From: Paraburkholderia lacunae
GTDB taxonomy: Bacteria > Pseudomonadota > Gammaproteobacteria > Burkholderiales > Burkholderiaceae
Reading direction: 5' to 3'
Assembly: GCF_003353175.1 (NCBI RefSeq)
Contig: NZ_QHKS01000004.1
Span: 328,474-392,473, forward strand
DNA length: 64,000 bases
In this document: positions 51,619 to 61,495 of the stretch, piece after piece
Position numbering within the stretch: the stretch's first letter is position 1
How the letters are laid out: each line of letters begins with the position of its first letter
Position numbers and translations under genes: made by a program
Notes under the pieces: generated by a model
The model's input: the letters and a program-made list of their open reading frames with translations, nothing else
The model's database searches: none
What the model was told of the DNA's origin: nothing

Positions 51619-53034
51619 CTATCTGACGGAGAGCCACAGTACGCCGACCGCGATGGTCAGGACGGTCAGTGGCGCGCCCACTTTGAAGTAGGTCCCGAAG
51701 CCGATCTTGACGTTCTGCGCGCGTGCCCGTTGCACGACGATCAGGTTGGCGACCGATCCCAGGATCGTGAAGTTGCCAGCCAGAGTGGACGCCATCGCCA
51801 CCGTGAGCCAGGCGTGCTGCTGGTTCTGAAGATGGGCGATGAAGGGTTTCAGCACCAGGACCGCGGGTACGTTGCTTACGATGTTGGAGAGCACCGCAGT
51901 GATGCCGCTCAGGACCGGCAGCCGGTCGAGCTGCAGGCGGCCCACCGCCGCAATGATCTCCGGCGACAGGACCGTCTTCTCGAGTCCGGCGACAACGATG
52001 AAGAGTCCGGCGAACATGATCAGCAACGATCCGTCGATTTCGCGATAGACCTTGTCGGCCTTGACACGTCGGGTGAGCAGCAGCAGTGCGCCCGCGACGA
52101 TCGCCACCTTGGCCGACGGCACACCAGCAAAGAACCCCACCACCATCGCGAGCGTCACCATGACCGACTTGATCACGAGCGGCGAGTTCGCGCGCGGCGC
52201 CTGCGGTTCTGCATGGAGCCTGTCGCGGGTCCAGAATTCGCGCCGGAATGCTAGTGCGATCAGGATCACCGTGAGCAGCAGCCCGATTCCGGCCACCGGT
52301 GCGAGCGTGGCCGCAAACGTCCCATACGGAACCTGCGACAGGCTGCCGATGATGATGTTCTGCGGGTTCCCCGTGATCGTCGCCGTGCTGCCGATATTCG
52401 ACGCCATTGCCACCGCCAACAGGTAGGGCACCGGATTGCGCCGCAACTGCGTCACCAGCCCGAGGACCAGCGGCGTCAACACCAGGCAGATCGTGTCGTT
52501 GACCAGAAAGGCCGAGAAGAAACCGGAAACGAAGGTCACCGCAGCGAGCAGGATGACCGGATGGCGTGCGCGCGTCACCATCCACGCGTTGACCAGCCGG
52601 AAGAAGCCGGAAAGCCGCAGATTGGCGACCACGATCATCATGCCGAGCAGCAGCGTGATCGTGTCGAAGTCAATGGACTGGTAAGCCTCCTTGAGCGTCA
52701 TGATCCCGCAGACCACCATCAGGCTCGCGCCGACCAGCGCCGCGCCGGCCCGGTCAAGGTGCAGGCCAGGAACCCGGCCGACGGCGACGACCAGGTAGGT
52801 CGCGGCGAAGATGATGATCGCTGCCAGTTCGGGCGCGCGATGGTGAATGCCCAGCACGGCAGTGCGTGCCGGGCCGGGATCGGTCCTGAACAGGAAAGCC
52901 GCGATCAGACCAATCAGACCAACTAGGACGACTGCCACGAAAAGCCAGCCGGCCATACGGAGGGGCGATCGTCGTCCCGTACCTTCCGGTGGGACTGTAG
53001 TCGGAGAAACAGGGGGCCGGAGGTCAGATGGCAT
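51619..53034 (-). CDS. ArsB/NhaD/SLC13-type anion or cation permease
   Basis: 471 residues with eleven or twelve hydrophobic helices. Two inverted repeats each contain the re-entrant motif: SAFLVNDTICLVLTPLVLGL followed by MASNIGSTATITGNPQNIII in the first half, and SNIVSNVPAVLVLKP followed by STLAGNFTILGSVANLIVV in the second. These match the ion transporter superfamily members such as ArsB, CitM and NhaD. The substrate cannot be fixed; arsenite, dicarboxylate or Na+/H+ exchange all occur in relatives. No ars genes are adjacent. Confidence 0.85.
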   Translation of the reverse strand: MPSDLRPPVSPTTVPPEGTGRRSPLRMAGWLFVAVVLVGLIGLIAAFLFRTDPGPARTAVLGIHHRAPELAAIIIFAATYLVVAVGRVPGLHLDRAGAALVGASLMVVCGIMTLKEAYQSIDFDTITLLLGMMIVVANLRLSGFFRLVNAWMVTRARHPVILLAAVTFVSGFFSAFLVNDTICLVLTPLVLGLVTQLRRNPVPYLLAVAMASNIGSTATITGNPQNIIIGSLSQVPYGTFAATLAPVAGIGLLLTVILIALAFRREFWTRDRLHAEPQAPRANSPLVIKSVMVTLAMVVGFFAGVPSAKVAIVAGALLLLTRRVKADKVYREIDGSLLIMFAGLFIVVAGLEKTVLSPEIIAAVGRLQLDRLPVLSGITAVLSNIVSNVPAVLVLKPFIAHLQNQQHAWLTVAMASTLAGNFTILGSVANLIVVQRARAQNVKIGFGTYFKVGAPLTVLTIAVGVLWLSVR

Positions 53035-53232
53035 GGTGTCAGTTCCCAGTGGAGGCAGCCGGAGCCCGGGTGAGATCCGCGACCACTATGAAGAACAGCG
53101 CGCTAGACGGCGATTATGGGCGACGACTGGAGTACTCCGCAACCCGCCATTCGCTGAAAGCGGGCACGAGCGGCCGGGATGGGTCGACGAAAGTGGCCGT
53201 GTTTCGCCGATTGACCGCAGCACGCCGTCGTC

Positions 53233-55026
53233 TTACTCGATCTTGAACTGTCCGACGGTGGATGCTAGCGCGCTGGCCTGTGTCTGCAACTCGGTCGCTG
53301 CCGCTGCCGACTGTTCAACAAGCGCCGCGTTCTGCTGCACCATCCCGTCGAGTTGCGTGACCGCGCGATTGACTTCCTGAATCCCGCGCGTCTGCTCGTC
53401 GGCCGCACATGTGATCTCGGAGATGATCGTTGTAACATTCGCGACATTGGTGACTATCTCGTTCATCGTCTCACCCGCCAGACGCACCTGGCCCGAGCCC
53501 GCTGCGACGCTTGCGACCGTCGACTCGACCAGTTCCTTGACTTCGCGCGCAGCCTGCGCGCTTCGCTGCGCGAGGCTGCGCACTTCCTGCGCGACGACTG
53601 CGAAACCCCGGCCTTGCGCGCCCGCGCGCGCGGCCTCGACAGCAGCGTTCAGCGCGAGAATGTTGGTCTGGAACGCAATGCCGTCGATCACGCCAATGAT
53701 TTCACCGATCCGGTCGGACGCTTCTTCAATCGTTGCCATCGTCGCAACCGCGGCAGACACGACCTCACCGCCATGCGACGCGATCTTCGCTGCGACCGCC
53801 GCACGCTCGTCGGCCTCGCGAGCCGCCGCGGCAGACTGATCGACCGTCCCGGTAATTTCCTCCATCGATGCCGCCGTCTGCTGCAGGCTCCCCGCAGCCG
53901 ACTCGGTGCGCGACGACAGGTCGTGGCTTCCCGCTGCGATCTCGTTCGCGGCGGCACGCACCGATTCGCTCGCATCTCGGATCTGAACCATCACGCGTTG
54001 CAGTTTGTCGACAAAGCGGTTGAACGAGCGCGCGATGTCGGCCACTTCGTCGCGCCCGTCGGCCGGCAGACGCTGGGTCAGGTCACCGGTGCCCGAACCG
54101 ATAGCCGCCATCGCATGACAGACATGCAACAACCGGCGGAACGCAGTCGTCGTGATTGCGCCGACGAATAGCGACGCGATGCCAACGATCACGATGAGCG
54201 ACACGAGCGAGGCAGTCAGTAGCGACCGCATCCCGGCGGTCGCCTCGGACTTGTCAAGAGCGATGACAACGTGCCAGTCCGTTCCCGGTACCGATTGGGC
54301 GCGCACCAGTTTCGCTTTCTCACTGACCGTCAGCTCGATGGGCGTTCTGGCCGCCGCGAACGAAGCGGGAGCCATCCTGCCGAAATCCGCCGCGACATCA
54401 GTGACAGGCTTGAATATCAGTTTCGGTTCCGGATGCGCGATGATCCGGCCGCTGTCATCGATCAACATGCCGAAGCTTGCCGGAGTCGGATGGATTGTTT
54501 TCACATTCGCAACCACGCTGTCCATCGCGATGTCCCCCACTACGACAGCCTTCACCACACCGTTGCGCACGACCGGAACTGCGATCCCGACCAGTAATGC
54601 GCCGCTGGTGCTCACGTAAGGCATGGCGATCGGCTTACCGGCCTGCACGGCCTTCCTGTACCAGGGGCGACTGGTCGGATCATAGTCGGCCGGGATGTTG
54701 GGCCAATCGGTGAATTTCGCCGTCTTATCGGCATAGCCGACGCCAACGTCCCAGAATTTACCCGCGGCAGCGACCTGCTTGAGCGCGGGCATCGGATCGG
54801 ACGACAGCGCCACATCCTGCAGCGACGAAATCATCCGGGTGTTCGAGGCGACCCATTCACCGATCGCGACAGCATGGTCGCCTGCAACCGAGGTCAGGTT
54901 GCGGTCAATCGTCTCGTCATTGTTCGCCTTCGTGATGACGTAGTTAGTCGCGGTACTGGAAACGACTGAGAAGACTACCAGGGCTATGCAAGCGCAAAGA
55001 ATGCGAGCGCGAATCGACGATAACAT
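53233..55026 (-). CDS. Methyl-accepting chemotaxis protein with dCache-like sensor
   Basis: 597 residues. Transmembrane segment 1 at 8-28, a periplasmic dCache-type sensor (about 35-270, with [20 protein letters not shown] and [16 protein letters not shown]), transmembrane segment 2 near 272-296, a HAMP domain, and a cytosolic signalling domain with the hairpin tip [21 protein letters not shown] (cut here to its core, EAARAG). Lacks a C-terminal CheR/CheB pentapeptide. It binds a small ligand in the periplasm, probably an amino or organic acid, and signals to CheA. A collapsed paralogue lies at 62655-62922. AGAGG precedes the ATG. Confidence 0.93.
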   Translation of the reverse strand: MLSSIRARILCACIALVVFSVVSSTATNYVITKANNDETIDRNLTSVAGDHAVAIGEWVASNTRMISSLQDVALSSDPMPALKQVAAAGKFWDVGVGYADKTAKFTDWPNIPADYDPTSRPWYRKAVQAGKPIAMPYVSTSGALLVGIAVPVVRNGVVKAVVVGDIAMDSVVANVKTIHPTPASFGMLIDDSGRIIAHPEPKLIFKPVTDVAADFGRMAPASFAAARTPIELTVSEKAKLVRAQSVPGTDWHVVIALDKSEATAGMRSLLTASLVSLIVIVGIASLFVGAITTTAFRRLLHVCHAMAAIGSGTGDLTQRLPADGRDEVADIARSFNRFVDKLQRVMVQIRDASESVRAAANEIAAGSHDLSSRTESAAGSLQQTAASMEEITGTVDQSAAAAREADERAAVAAKIASHGGEVVSAAVATMATIEEASDRIGEIIGVIDGIAFQTNILALNAAVEAARAGAQGRGFAVVAQEVRSLAQRSAQAAREVKELVESTVASVAAGSGQVRLAGETMNEIVTNVANVTTIISEITCAADEQTRGIQEVNRAVTQLDGMVQQNAALVEQSAAAATELQTQASALASTVGQFKIE

Positions 55027-56013
55027 CGTAAAGCCTCTTTTATTGATAACTGATCTGCGTCAAGTACACTTTTTTGGGTGGACGACACGATGGACGTTAC
55101 CCACGGGCCCTTGTTTTATGTCGCCCCTTCCTCGTACAAAGGGAGCCAATGTTATCGCCCGATCCTGCGGCGGCTCTGGAAGATGCTCCACGCGCCGTTA
55201 TGCTGGCGAAAGAAAAACATCTGCGCGGAATTTCACGTGCGATCGCGCCCGCCGACCAAAGGACTCGCCGATCATCAAGCCCGGATTTTTGAGCTATCCA
55301 TTCAGGTATCCTTTTGATTCGTTCCGTGACGACAAGATCGTACGCCTCCAGGGCCCGCACATTTCACCGGCTAGTGGCACGATTCAGCAGATTGCACGCG
55401 TTTTTCACTCCCTGACACAGCACTTTGCATTGATTCCGACGGTGCACGGCCAACGTTGAAAAGACACGCCGTGAGCGGGCCGGTCAGCCGATGGCGGAAG
55501 TACGCCTGACCGAACGGGCATCCAGTGCTTGAGGCCTTGATCGAAGCGCACTCATGTCAGTGCTACTCGAAGCCGCCAGGGCGGTCTTCGACAACGTCGT
55601 CCACGATCCAGCACGTTTCCCGATACGCTGTCAGCGCCGGCCCCGGGGCGACGGAACGGTGGTTGAGCGCTCGCAGCAGAAAATGCCGGCAGCCCATTGC
55701 AAATTGCGACATGCGCCTTCTTTCGGCATGTATTTGACGACGCAATTGCGCGCCGTCAGTCAGTACTATGGAACGATCTACATCCCTTTCGCGACTTCAG
55801 GATCTATGTCGACCCACTCGCCGATCAATGCCGAGCGCACGCATCTCATCGGAGATAACCGCAATGAGTCACGGCTGCAAGCCGGACGGCATCGATCTGA
55901 GGATTCCTTCGCGACTTTGAATGAGAAAGCCGAATCATCACCGCCGAGCTTGCCGACGCATTGGTTTTGGCGCCGGGTCCATTAGTCATACTTATCGATA
56001 TTATGAGCATTCG
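55027..56013. other. Nearly 1 kb without a recognisable gene
   Basis: Several short frames exist on both strands, but none has a ribosome site together with a domain motif. The left end is the upstream region of the chemotaxis receptor. The middle (about 55500-55900) looks like decayed coding DNA; I cannot identify its origin. Confidence 0.5.
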
Positions 56014-56256
56014 ATGACGACATCGGAGAGGATTTCGGACCTCGCTCAGCAGGACTTTCTGCGCTTCGCGATGAAACAGCTAGGCATGGGCCGTGATGAC
56101 TTCGCGCGGCGCGTCAGCCTGGCCAGGCATACGCTCGACAGGCTGCTCCTGCCCAGCGAGTCGCCTGAGTTTCGAAGCATGCCGGAGACGGGACGGTCCT
56201 ACATCGGAGAAATCCTGAAGTGGAATGGGAAAAGACCTGATCATTCCATTGGATAA
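56014..56256 (+). CDS. Small helix-turn-helix-like protein
   Basis: 80 residues, ATG at 56014. Residues 10-46 read as three helices with a turn typical of phage/Xre-like HTH (DFLRFAMKQLGMGRDDFARR then VSLARHTLDRLLLPSES), followed by FRSMPETGRSYIGEILKW. It may bind DNA as a small regulator. The gene stands alone, opposite in direction to the MocR gene downstream. Confidence is limited by the short length and lack of a named family. Confidence 0.55.
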   Translation: MTTSERISDLAQQDFLRFAMKQLGMGRDDFARRVSLARHTLDRLLLPSESPEFRSMPETGRSYIGEILKWNGKRPDHSIG

Positions 56257-56311
56257 AATCTCGATGCCTCGACTAGCTGTACGACCCTTGCCGAGAAGTG
56301 TCTGAGGGGCA

Positions 56312-57793
56312 TTACCGCGAATCCGGCACGGATATTACGCTCTCGACGATACGGGCGAAGGTCTGGACAGCGGGACGGATGGCTTCGATATCGAGTGCGC
56401 CGAACCCCAACAGAAATCCGTCACGAAATCCTGGATCGCCTTGATTGAACGTGTGCAGCCTGCGAAGGTAAATTCCCTGTTCAAGCGATCGCGATACAGT
56501 CGTATCGAAGTCAACCAGATCCCGGATCCTGATTGTCATATGCAGACCCGCCGCGTTCCGTGATGTTTCAAGTGCATCGCCAAAGCACTGGTCCAGACAT
56601 CGGAGCAATTCCGATTGTCTTGCACCGTAGATATCGCGCATCCGCCGAATGTGCGTCGAGAAATGACCGTCCGCCATAAAGTCTGTCATTGCTGCCTGCA
56701 AGGAAAGGTGCCCTGGCCTGTATAAGCGCAACGAAGCGGCTGCGAAGGAATCGACCAGGTCGGGCGGAACGACTATATAGCTGAGCCTCATGCCGGGGTA
56801 CATTACCTTACTAAACGTTCCCATCAGAATGACACGGCCGTTTTCATCGACGCCTTGAAGAGACGGAAGCGGACGCTGGTCATATCGGAATTCACTGTCA
56901 TAGTCGTCTTCCAGAACGAATGCGTCCCACCGCTCAGCGGCCGCACGCAGAAGAGCACGCCGTTCGTCCGACAACGTCACCCCCATTGGAAACTGATGCG
57001 ATGGTGTGATCACTACGAGTCGAGGCCGGCGCAAACATCGTTCGAGCTTCATACCGTTACTGTCGACAGCAATAGCCTCCACTTCCAGCCCGTTGGCGCG
57101 CAACAGGATTGGCGTTGCCCAGTGGCAAGGGTTTTCAACATAGGCCAGTTCACCCACGTCGGCCAGAATGCGTGAGCAAAGGTCAATCGACTGATTGCTC
57201 CCCATTGTTACGATGATCTGTTCCGGGGAGGCCCGAACCGCGCGCGATACGCGCAAATACTCCGACAGCGCGCGGCGCAACGGGAGATATCCGCCCGGAT
57301 TGGAGTAGCCCATGAGGTCCGCATGCTGCTCCCCGAGATAGCGATTCTGGATACGCCTCCATATCTGATAAGGAAAATAATCCGTATCGCAGACGCCCGG
57401 CACGAACGCCCCCTTGCGTTCCTGGATGCCCGCAGGAGCGCGTATCAGTTGCTCCCCGCGCTCGGACAGGGTTCGTGCGGTTGATTCCCGAGGCGCCGAC
57501 TTCATCGATTGCGGCAGCTTGTCGGAGACAAGCGTACCGCTCGTGGAATCGGTATGGAGATAGCCGTCGGCCGACAGCCTGTCATAAGCCGTTACAACGG
57601 TTATTCGGGAGACCCCTAATGCCGCCGCGAGCGTTCGGGAAGACGGCAAACGTGCGGAAGCCTTCAGCGTGCCGTCGGATACCGCGTCTCGGATCCCGTT
57701 CGCGATCTGGATCTGCAGGGGTACGGACCCGTCCCGACGGAGACGCCCGATCAGGAGGTCAGCAAGTAACGAGTCAGCCATTGGACCTATCAA
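56312..57793 (-). CDS. MocR-type GntR/aminotransferase regulator (PdxR-like)
   Basis: 493 residues; the ATG at 57781 (MADSLLADLL) is an alternative to 57793. N-terminal GntR wing-helix (LQIQIANGIRDAVSDGTLKA, RLPSSRTLAAALGVSRITVV) is fused to a fold-type I aminotransferase domain (from about 125) with GYSNPGGYLPLRRALSEYL, EDDYDSEFRY, and the PLP lysine in GTFSKVMYPGMRLSY. MocR proteins sense PLP-bound amino compounds (GABA, taurine, pyridoxal). It is divergent from an aminotransferase fragment at 57962-58192, so it most likely regulated that gene before its loss. Confidence 0.9.
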   Translation of the reverse strand: MIGPMADSLLADLLIGRLRRDGSVPLQIQIANGIRDAVSDGTLKASARLPSSRTLAAALGVSRITVVTAYDRLSADGYLHTDSTSGTLVSDKLPQSMKSAPRESTARTLSERGEQLIRAPAGIQERKGAFVPGVCDTDYFPYQIWRRIQNRYLGEQHADLMGYSNPGGYLPLRRALSEYLRVSRAVRASPEQIIVTMGSNQSIDLCSRILADVGELAYVENPCHWATPILLRANGLEVEAIAVDSNGMKLERCLRRPRLVVITPSHQFPMGVTLSDERRALLRAAAERWDAFVLEDDYDSEFRYDQRPLPSLQGVDENGRVILMGTFSKVMYPGMRLSYIVVPPDLVDSFAAASLRLYRPGHLSLQAAMTDFMADGHFSTHIRRMRDIYGARQSELLRCLDQCFGDALETSRNAAGLHMTIRIRDLVDFDTTVSRSLEQGIYLRRLHTFNQGDPGFRDGFLLGFGALDIEAIRPAVQTFARIVESVISVPDSR

Positions 57794-57961
57794 ACTTTTT
57801 GAATTGGACTCATAGGTTCGCCGCGGGTACGCGTACTGTCAAGTCTCGCCATCGACCCAAGCCTTAAGTCGAAGTGTGCCGGGAAATTCATGGATCTTAC
57901 AGATATTAAGCATCATGGAACGTTATTTTGGAATCCTCTCTTATCGGGTTTACTCCTAACG

Positions 57962-58192
57962 CACTTTTTGGGCGGCATCTCGGTGGGAGGCATGGTTACT
58001 AATCGCAGGAAATTCGCAACGATGATACTGCCGGGCGTTGATCATCTGCCTCATACCCACAGCCTTCCAGACATGGCCTTCTCCAAGAACCGGCCCACGT
58101 GGGGCGCTCACCTCGCATCTGACCTCGAGCGACTGGCGGCGCCGCACGACGCCTCATCCATCGCAGCAGTCATCGTCGAGCCGATGACTGGC
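57962..58192 (+). pseudogene. Class III aminotransferase fragment (omega-amino acid:pyruvate type)
   Basis: An internal slice of about 77 codons is preserved in an ORF whose N-terminal 24 residues and last residues are unrelated. It reads HFLGGISVGGMVTNRRKF, then MILPGVDHLPHTHSLPDMAF, WGAHLASDLERLAAPHDAS and AAVIVEPMTG. These match the middle of beta-alanine/omega-amino acid:pyruvate aminotransferases. The cofactor-binding N-part and the PLP lysine region are both missing, so it is dead. It lies beside the divergent MocR gene and directly before the PepSY fusion gene, marking a deletion or insertion junction. Confidence 0.8.
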
Positions 58193-58229
58193 AATCAAAG
58201 CCAACGTCATTCCAGTTATTGGGGGTCCT

Positions 58230-60284
58230 ATGCGTGTATCTCTACGTGAGCGTATTCTTCAGTTACATCGCGTGATCGGCCTGAGCATCGGTCTATTCGT
58301 CGTCATGGTGGCGGTTACCGGCGCGGGCATGCTGTTTCGGGCGCCACTCGAACCCGTCATCTACCACGATCTGCTCAAAGTAGCATTGTGCAAACAGCGC
58401 CTACCGCTCGATACGTTGATTGCCAATGCCAGCGCTTCCAATCCAGTCGCAGGCCGACCAAAGCAGCTGCGCATATACGACGATGCGGATTCCAGCACGC
58501 GTGTTCTACTCAGCGACGACCGGTGGTACTACGTCAATCCATGCACTGGCGAAGTGCTTGGAAGCGAGCATCGTTACGGCGGCCTGTTCGGTACGATGGC
58601 CAGACTACACAGCTTTCAGTTTCTGGAGAATGGAAGCGTCGTCGCTGGAACGCTTGCGCTGACATTCGCGATTGTCCTGGTCGGTGGCGGCTTGGCTGTG
58701 TGGATTCCAGGGGCGTTGCGTAAACGCAGGCGCGCCGTCACGATCAAGCCCAACATCACCGGTCGCGCGCGCTGGCTCAATCTGCACAAAACCCTTGGCG
58801 TCTATGTCAGCCTCATCCTACTTGCGTCCGCGCTCACCGGCGCGCTGCAATCGTTTCAATTCGTGAGGGATGCGCTCTACACACTGACGGCCTCGAAGCC
58901 CCCCGCACCCTCTCCTAGATTGGTCGTGCAGGCCGATGCGCAACGCCTGCCAGTCGAGGCCCTCTGGCAACGCGCACAGGCATTGGTGCCGCAACCAAAA
59001 TATGCCCGCATTCGCTACCCTGGCAAGCCCGGGGATGCTTTCAACATCGATCTTGTCGCACGCGACGCATCGCATGTCAATGCGTTTTCCTATGTCAGTC
59101 TCGATGCGAGCACAGGCAAAGTGTTGCGTTTTACGCCATATGCCGAGAACAGCTTAGGTCATCGAATTTACCTGACGGCGCTTGCGCTGCATTACGGATG
59201 GTTGAGTGGCGGATTTATGCAAGTGCTGCAACTGATCGGCATGCTCTCTGTACCGGTATTGGCTTGCGCCGGCATCGGCAGTTATCTGCGCGGCAAACGC
59301 CGTCGGCCGGCTCCCGTGTCGCCCCGAACGACGCTCGCGTTGAAAGTGGCCAGGAAAACGGCCGAAGCGGAGAACATTCAATCTTTTGAACTTGTCGACC
59401 CTGCCGGAAAAGCGCTGCCGCCGTTTTCGGCCGGTTCCCATATTGATATTCATGTACCCGGCGGAAAGGTTCGACAATACTCACTGTGCAATCCTCCTGG
59501 GGAAAGACATCGCTATCTCATTGCCGTCATGCGGGCGGAACCGACGCGCGGTGGGTCGAGGGCCATGCATGAGCAGGTCAAGGAAGGCGACTTAATTGAC
59601 GTCAGTGCTCCGAAAAATCACTTCCCGCTCGTGGAATCCGCGAAGCATTCCCTGCTCATCGCGGGTGGTATCGGTATTACGCCGATTCTTTGCATGGCGG
59701 AAGACCTGGCGGATCTCGGAGCCGATTTCAAAATGCATTACTTTGCGCGCTCGCCGGCGCGCGCAGCCTTTGTCGACCGCATCAAGCGCTCGAAATTCGC
59801 CGACCGCGTTTTCTTCCACTTCACGGAAGACCAGAAACAGCAACGGCTGGATCTAGCCGCGCTTCTCGAAACGCACGATGCCGAAACGCACTTATACGTA
59901 TGCGGCGGCGAAGCATTCATGAATGCAGTCATCGACACCGCACTGCAAAAACGCTGGCACAAAAACCGGATTCACAGGGAATATTTCAGCGTTGAACGCA
60001 GGGAATCCGACAGCAATGTCGAATTCGACGTCACGATTGCAAGCACAGGCAAGACTATTTGTATCCCTGCAGACAAGACGGTAATGGCTGCTTTGGCGGA
60101 TTACGGAATCCACATTACGACGTCGTGTGAGCAAGGCGTCTGCGGCACTTGTGTAACGCGCGTGCTGGAAGGCGAACCGCAGCATCGTGACGTGTTTCTC
60201 TCCGACGACGAGAAGAATAGGAACGATCGCTTCACTCCCTGCTGTTCGCGTGCCAATAGCCGGAGGCTAGTACTCGATCTGTAG
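58230..60284 (+). CDS. PepSY membrane domain fused to ferredoxin-reductase module with 2Fe-2S domain
   Basis: 684 residues. The N-terminal part (1-360) is a PepSY-associated transmembrane protein with four helices and conserved HRVIGLSIGLFVV, LNLHKTLGVYVS and GHRIYLTALALHYGWL histidine-bearing helices. The C-terminal part is a phthalate dioxygenase reductase-type module: FAD/FMN-binding RQYSLCNPPGER, nucleotide-binding LLIAGGIGITPILCMAEDL, and a C-terminal 2Fe-2S ferredoxin with CEQGVCGTC and a later FTPCCSRA, keeping all four cysteines. This joins a membrane redox core to a cytosolic NAD(P)H reductase, giving a likely iron-siderophore or metal reductase. The DUF4198 gene follows at 70 bases. 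Confidence 0.85.
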   Translation: MRVSLRERILQLHRVIGLSIGLFVVMVAVTGAGMLFRAPLEPVIYHDLLKVALCKQRLPLDTLIANASASNPVAGRPKQLRIYDDADSSTRVLLSDDRWYYVNPCTGEVLGSEHRYGGLFGTMARLHSFQFLENGSVVAGTLALTFAIVLVGGGLAVWIPGALRKRRRAVTIKPNITGRARWLNLHKTLGVYVSLILLASALTGALQSFQFVRDALYTLTASKPPAPSPRLVVQADAQRLPVEALWQRAQALVPQPKYARIRYPGKPGDAFNIDLVARDASHVNAFSYVSLDASTGKVLRFTPYAENSLGHRIYLTALALHYGWLSGGFMQVLQLIGMLSVPVLACAGIGSYLRGKRRRPAPVSPRTTLALKVARKTAEAENIQSFELVDPAGKALPPFSAGSHIDIHVPGGKVRQYSLCNPPGERHRYLIAVMRAEPTRGGSRAMHEQVKEGDLIDVSAPKNHFPLVESAKHSLLIAGGIGITPILCMAEDLADLGADFKMHYFARSPARAAFVDRIKRSKFADRVFFHFTEDQKQQRLDLAALLETHDAETHLYVCGGEAFMNAVIDTALQKRWHKNRIHREYFSVERRESDSNVEFDVTIASTGKTICIPADKTVMAALADYGIHITTSCEQGVCGTCVTRVLEGEPQHRDVFLSDDEKNRNDRFTPCCSRANSRRLVLDL

Positions 60285-60354
60285 ATGGAAAAGCCGGCAC
60301 TGTCGGCAAAACTGTGAACAAACCGTTTTTTGCCAACCACTGAAGGAGACACAA

Positions 60355-61098
60355 ATGAGGATCACGGGAAAGCTTGCTATCGTGGCAAGCATAGTTGCAG
60401 GCATGGGCGCAGCCAGCCTGGCGCAGGCCCATGGCATCTGGTTTGCGCAGCGCTCGAACCAGCTGGCGCTGATCTACGGCATCGGCGGCGACGACCTGGA
60501 TGTCATCAAGCGCCAGCAAAAAGTGAAGAGCGTCACGGCCTACGACGAGCAGGGCAAGGAGGTCTCCACGCAGCTCTCGCCCAGCGGCCCGCTGCTCGTG
60601 GTGAATACCGACAACCAGCCGGCAATCGTTGCCGGGATCATGGACAACGGCCTGTGGAGCAAGACGGCGGACGGCAAGTGGTACAACAAGGGCAAGGACG
60701 AGGTGCCCAACGCCACGATCAGCTTGCACACATTCAAGTACGGGGTGCATCTGCGCCGGCCTCTGGATGGGGCGATGCCCGTACTGCCCGGGCAGAAGCT
60801 GCAGATCGTGCCGGTCGGCAAGCGGCTGCCGGATCAGATGGGCCAGCCGCTCACGGTTCGGGTGCTCTACGCCGGCAAGCCCGCGCCCGGCGCCGAGGTG
60901 CAGCCAGACCTCCTCAACGACCCCGATTCCGAACCGCTGAAGACCGGCGCCGACGGCACCGTGACGATCAAGGTGCGCAACCAGGGCCTGAACGTAGTCG
61001 TTGCGAAACTCGATACGCCGCCGACGGAACCCGCGAAGACGAACAGCGACGAGCATGAGGCCACACTATCGTTCGTGCTGCAGCACCTGCCCGAGTGA
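60355..61098 (+). CDS. DUF4198 periplasmic protein
   Basis: 247 residues with GGAG ribosome site (GAAGGAGA). Signal peptide 1-24 (SIVAGMGAASLAQAHG) leaves an N-terminal HGIWFAQRS, typical of DUF4198, where the exposed His may bind metal. The remainder is a beta-rich Ig-like region containing QPLTVRVLYAGKPAPGAEVQ near 160-180, common to NikM/CbiM-like families. Proteins of this family occur with metal and siderophore uptake systems. It is transcribed after the PepSY fusion gene; TonB receptor genes often found with this pair are absent here. Confidence 0.8.
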   Translation: MRITGKLAIVASIVAGMGAASLAQAHGIWFAQRSNQLALIYGIGGDDLDVIKRQQKVKSVTAYDEQGKEVSTQLSPSGPLLVVNTDNQPAIVAGIMDNGLWSKTADGKWYNKGKDEVPNATISLHTFKYGVHLRRPLDGAMPVLPGQKLQIVPVGKRLPDQMGQPLTVRVLYAGKPAPGAEVQPDLLNDPDSEPLKTGADGTVTIKVRNQGLNVVVAKLDTPPTEPAKTNSDEHEATLSFVLQHLPE

Positions 61099-61126
61099 TC
61101 AATCGTTATCTGCTGGAGCGCCTCCC

Positions 61127-61261
61127 ATGAAACGAATTTCCGGCCTGGCCGCACTTGCTGCGGCCGCTCGCGGCGTGAAGCTTGTCAAGGGCGACAAGGT
61201 GATCGCTCTCGTGACGATGGAAGACAAGTCGACGAGCAGCGCGCGCTTCGTCATCGAGTAA
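61127..61261 (+). CDS. Short truncated exported-protein remnant
   Basis: 44 residues. Signal-like start (MKRISGLAALAAAARG) followed by LVKGDKVIALVTMEDKSTSS and a short tail. It looks like the leader of one protein joined to another C-terminus, so a deletion product is likely. It follows DUF4198 by 28 bases and has a ribosome-site-like GGAG. A terminator lies just after its stop. In similar loci a DUF2271 gene occupies this place, but I cannot prove this is its residue. Confidence 0.4.
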   Translation: MKRISGLAALAAAARGVKLVKGDKVIALVTMEDKSTSSARFVIE

Positions 61262-61277
61262 GGAAGGCGTCCCTGGA

Positions 61278-61301
61278 CGCCGGCAACTCTGGTTGCCGGC
61301 G
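61278..61301 (+). terminator. Rho-independent terminator after the PepSY-DUF4198 operon
   Basis: A 10-base perfect stem, CGCCGGCAAC and GTTGCCGGCG with a 4-base TCTG loop, is followed by CTTTCATCTTT. It ends the plus-strand unit before the porin gene. Confidence 0.75.
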
Positions 61302-61495
61302 CTTTCATCTTTCCCGGAAGCGCTGCACTGCAACCAGCGTGACGAAGGGGTTTGCACCTGCTTTCGGCAGGCTCTCGACTGTGCGCGGCGATCCAAAAAG
61401 AGTCGTCCAAGGGCAGGCCGCGTGACCTCGCTGACTGTCTAAAAGATTGGAGTGAGACAGTGAAGATTTTTTTTATCCAACCACAAGACATTCAT

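Noticed and set aside
51481..52254. Plus-strand frame opposite the ion permease
   Set aside because: It is antisense to the twelve-helix permease; composition is charged and featureless.
55554..55985. 143-codon plus-strand frame in the gap after the chemotaxis receptor
   Set aside because: No ribosome site, mixed composition and no recognisable motif.
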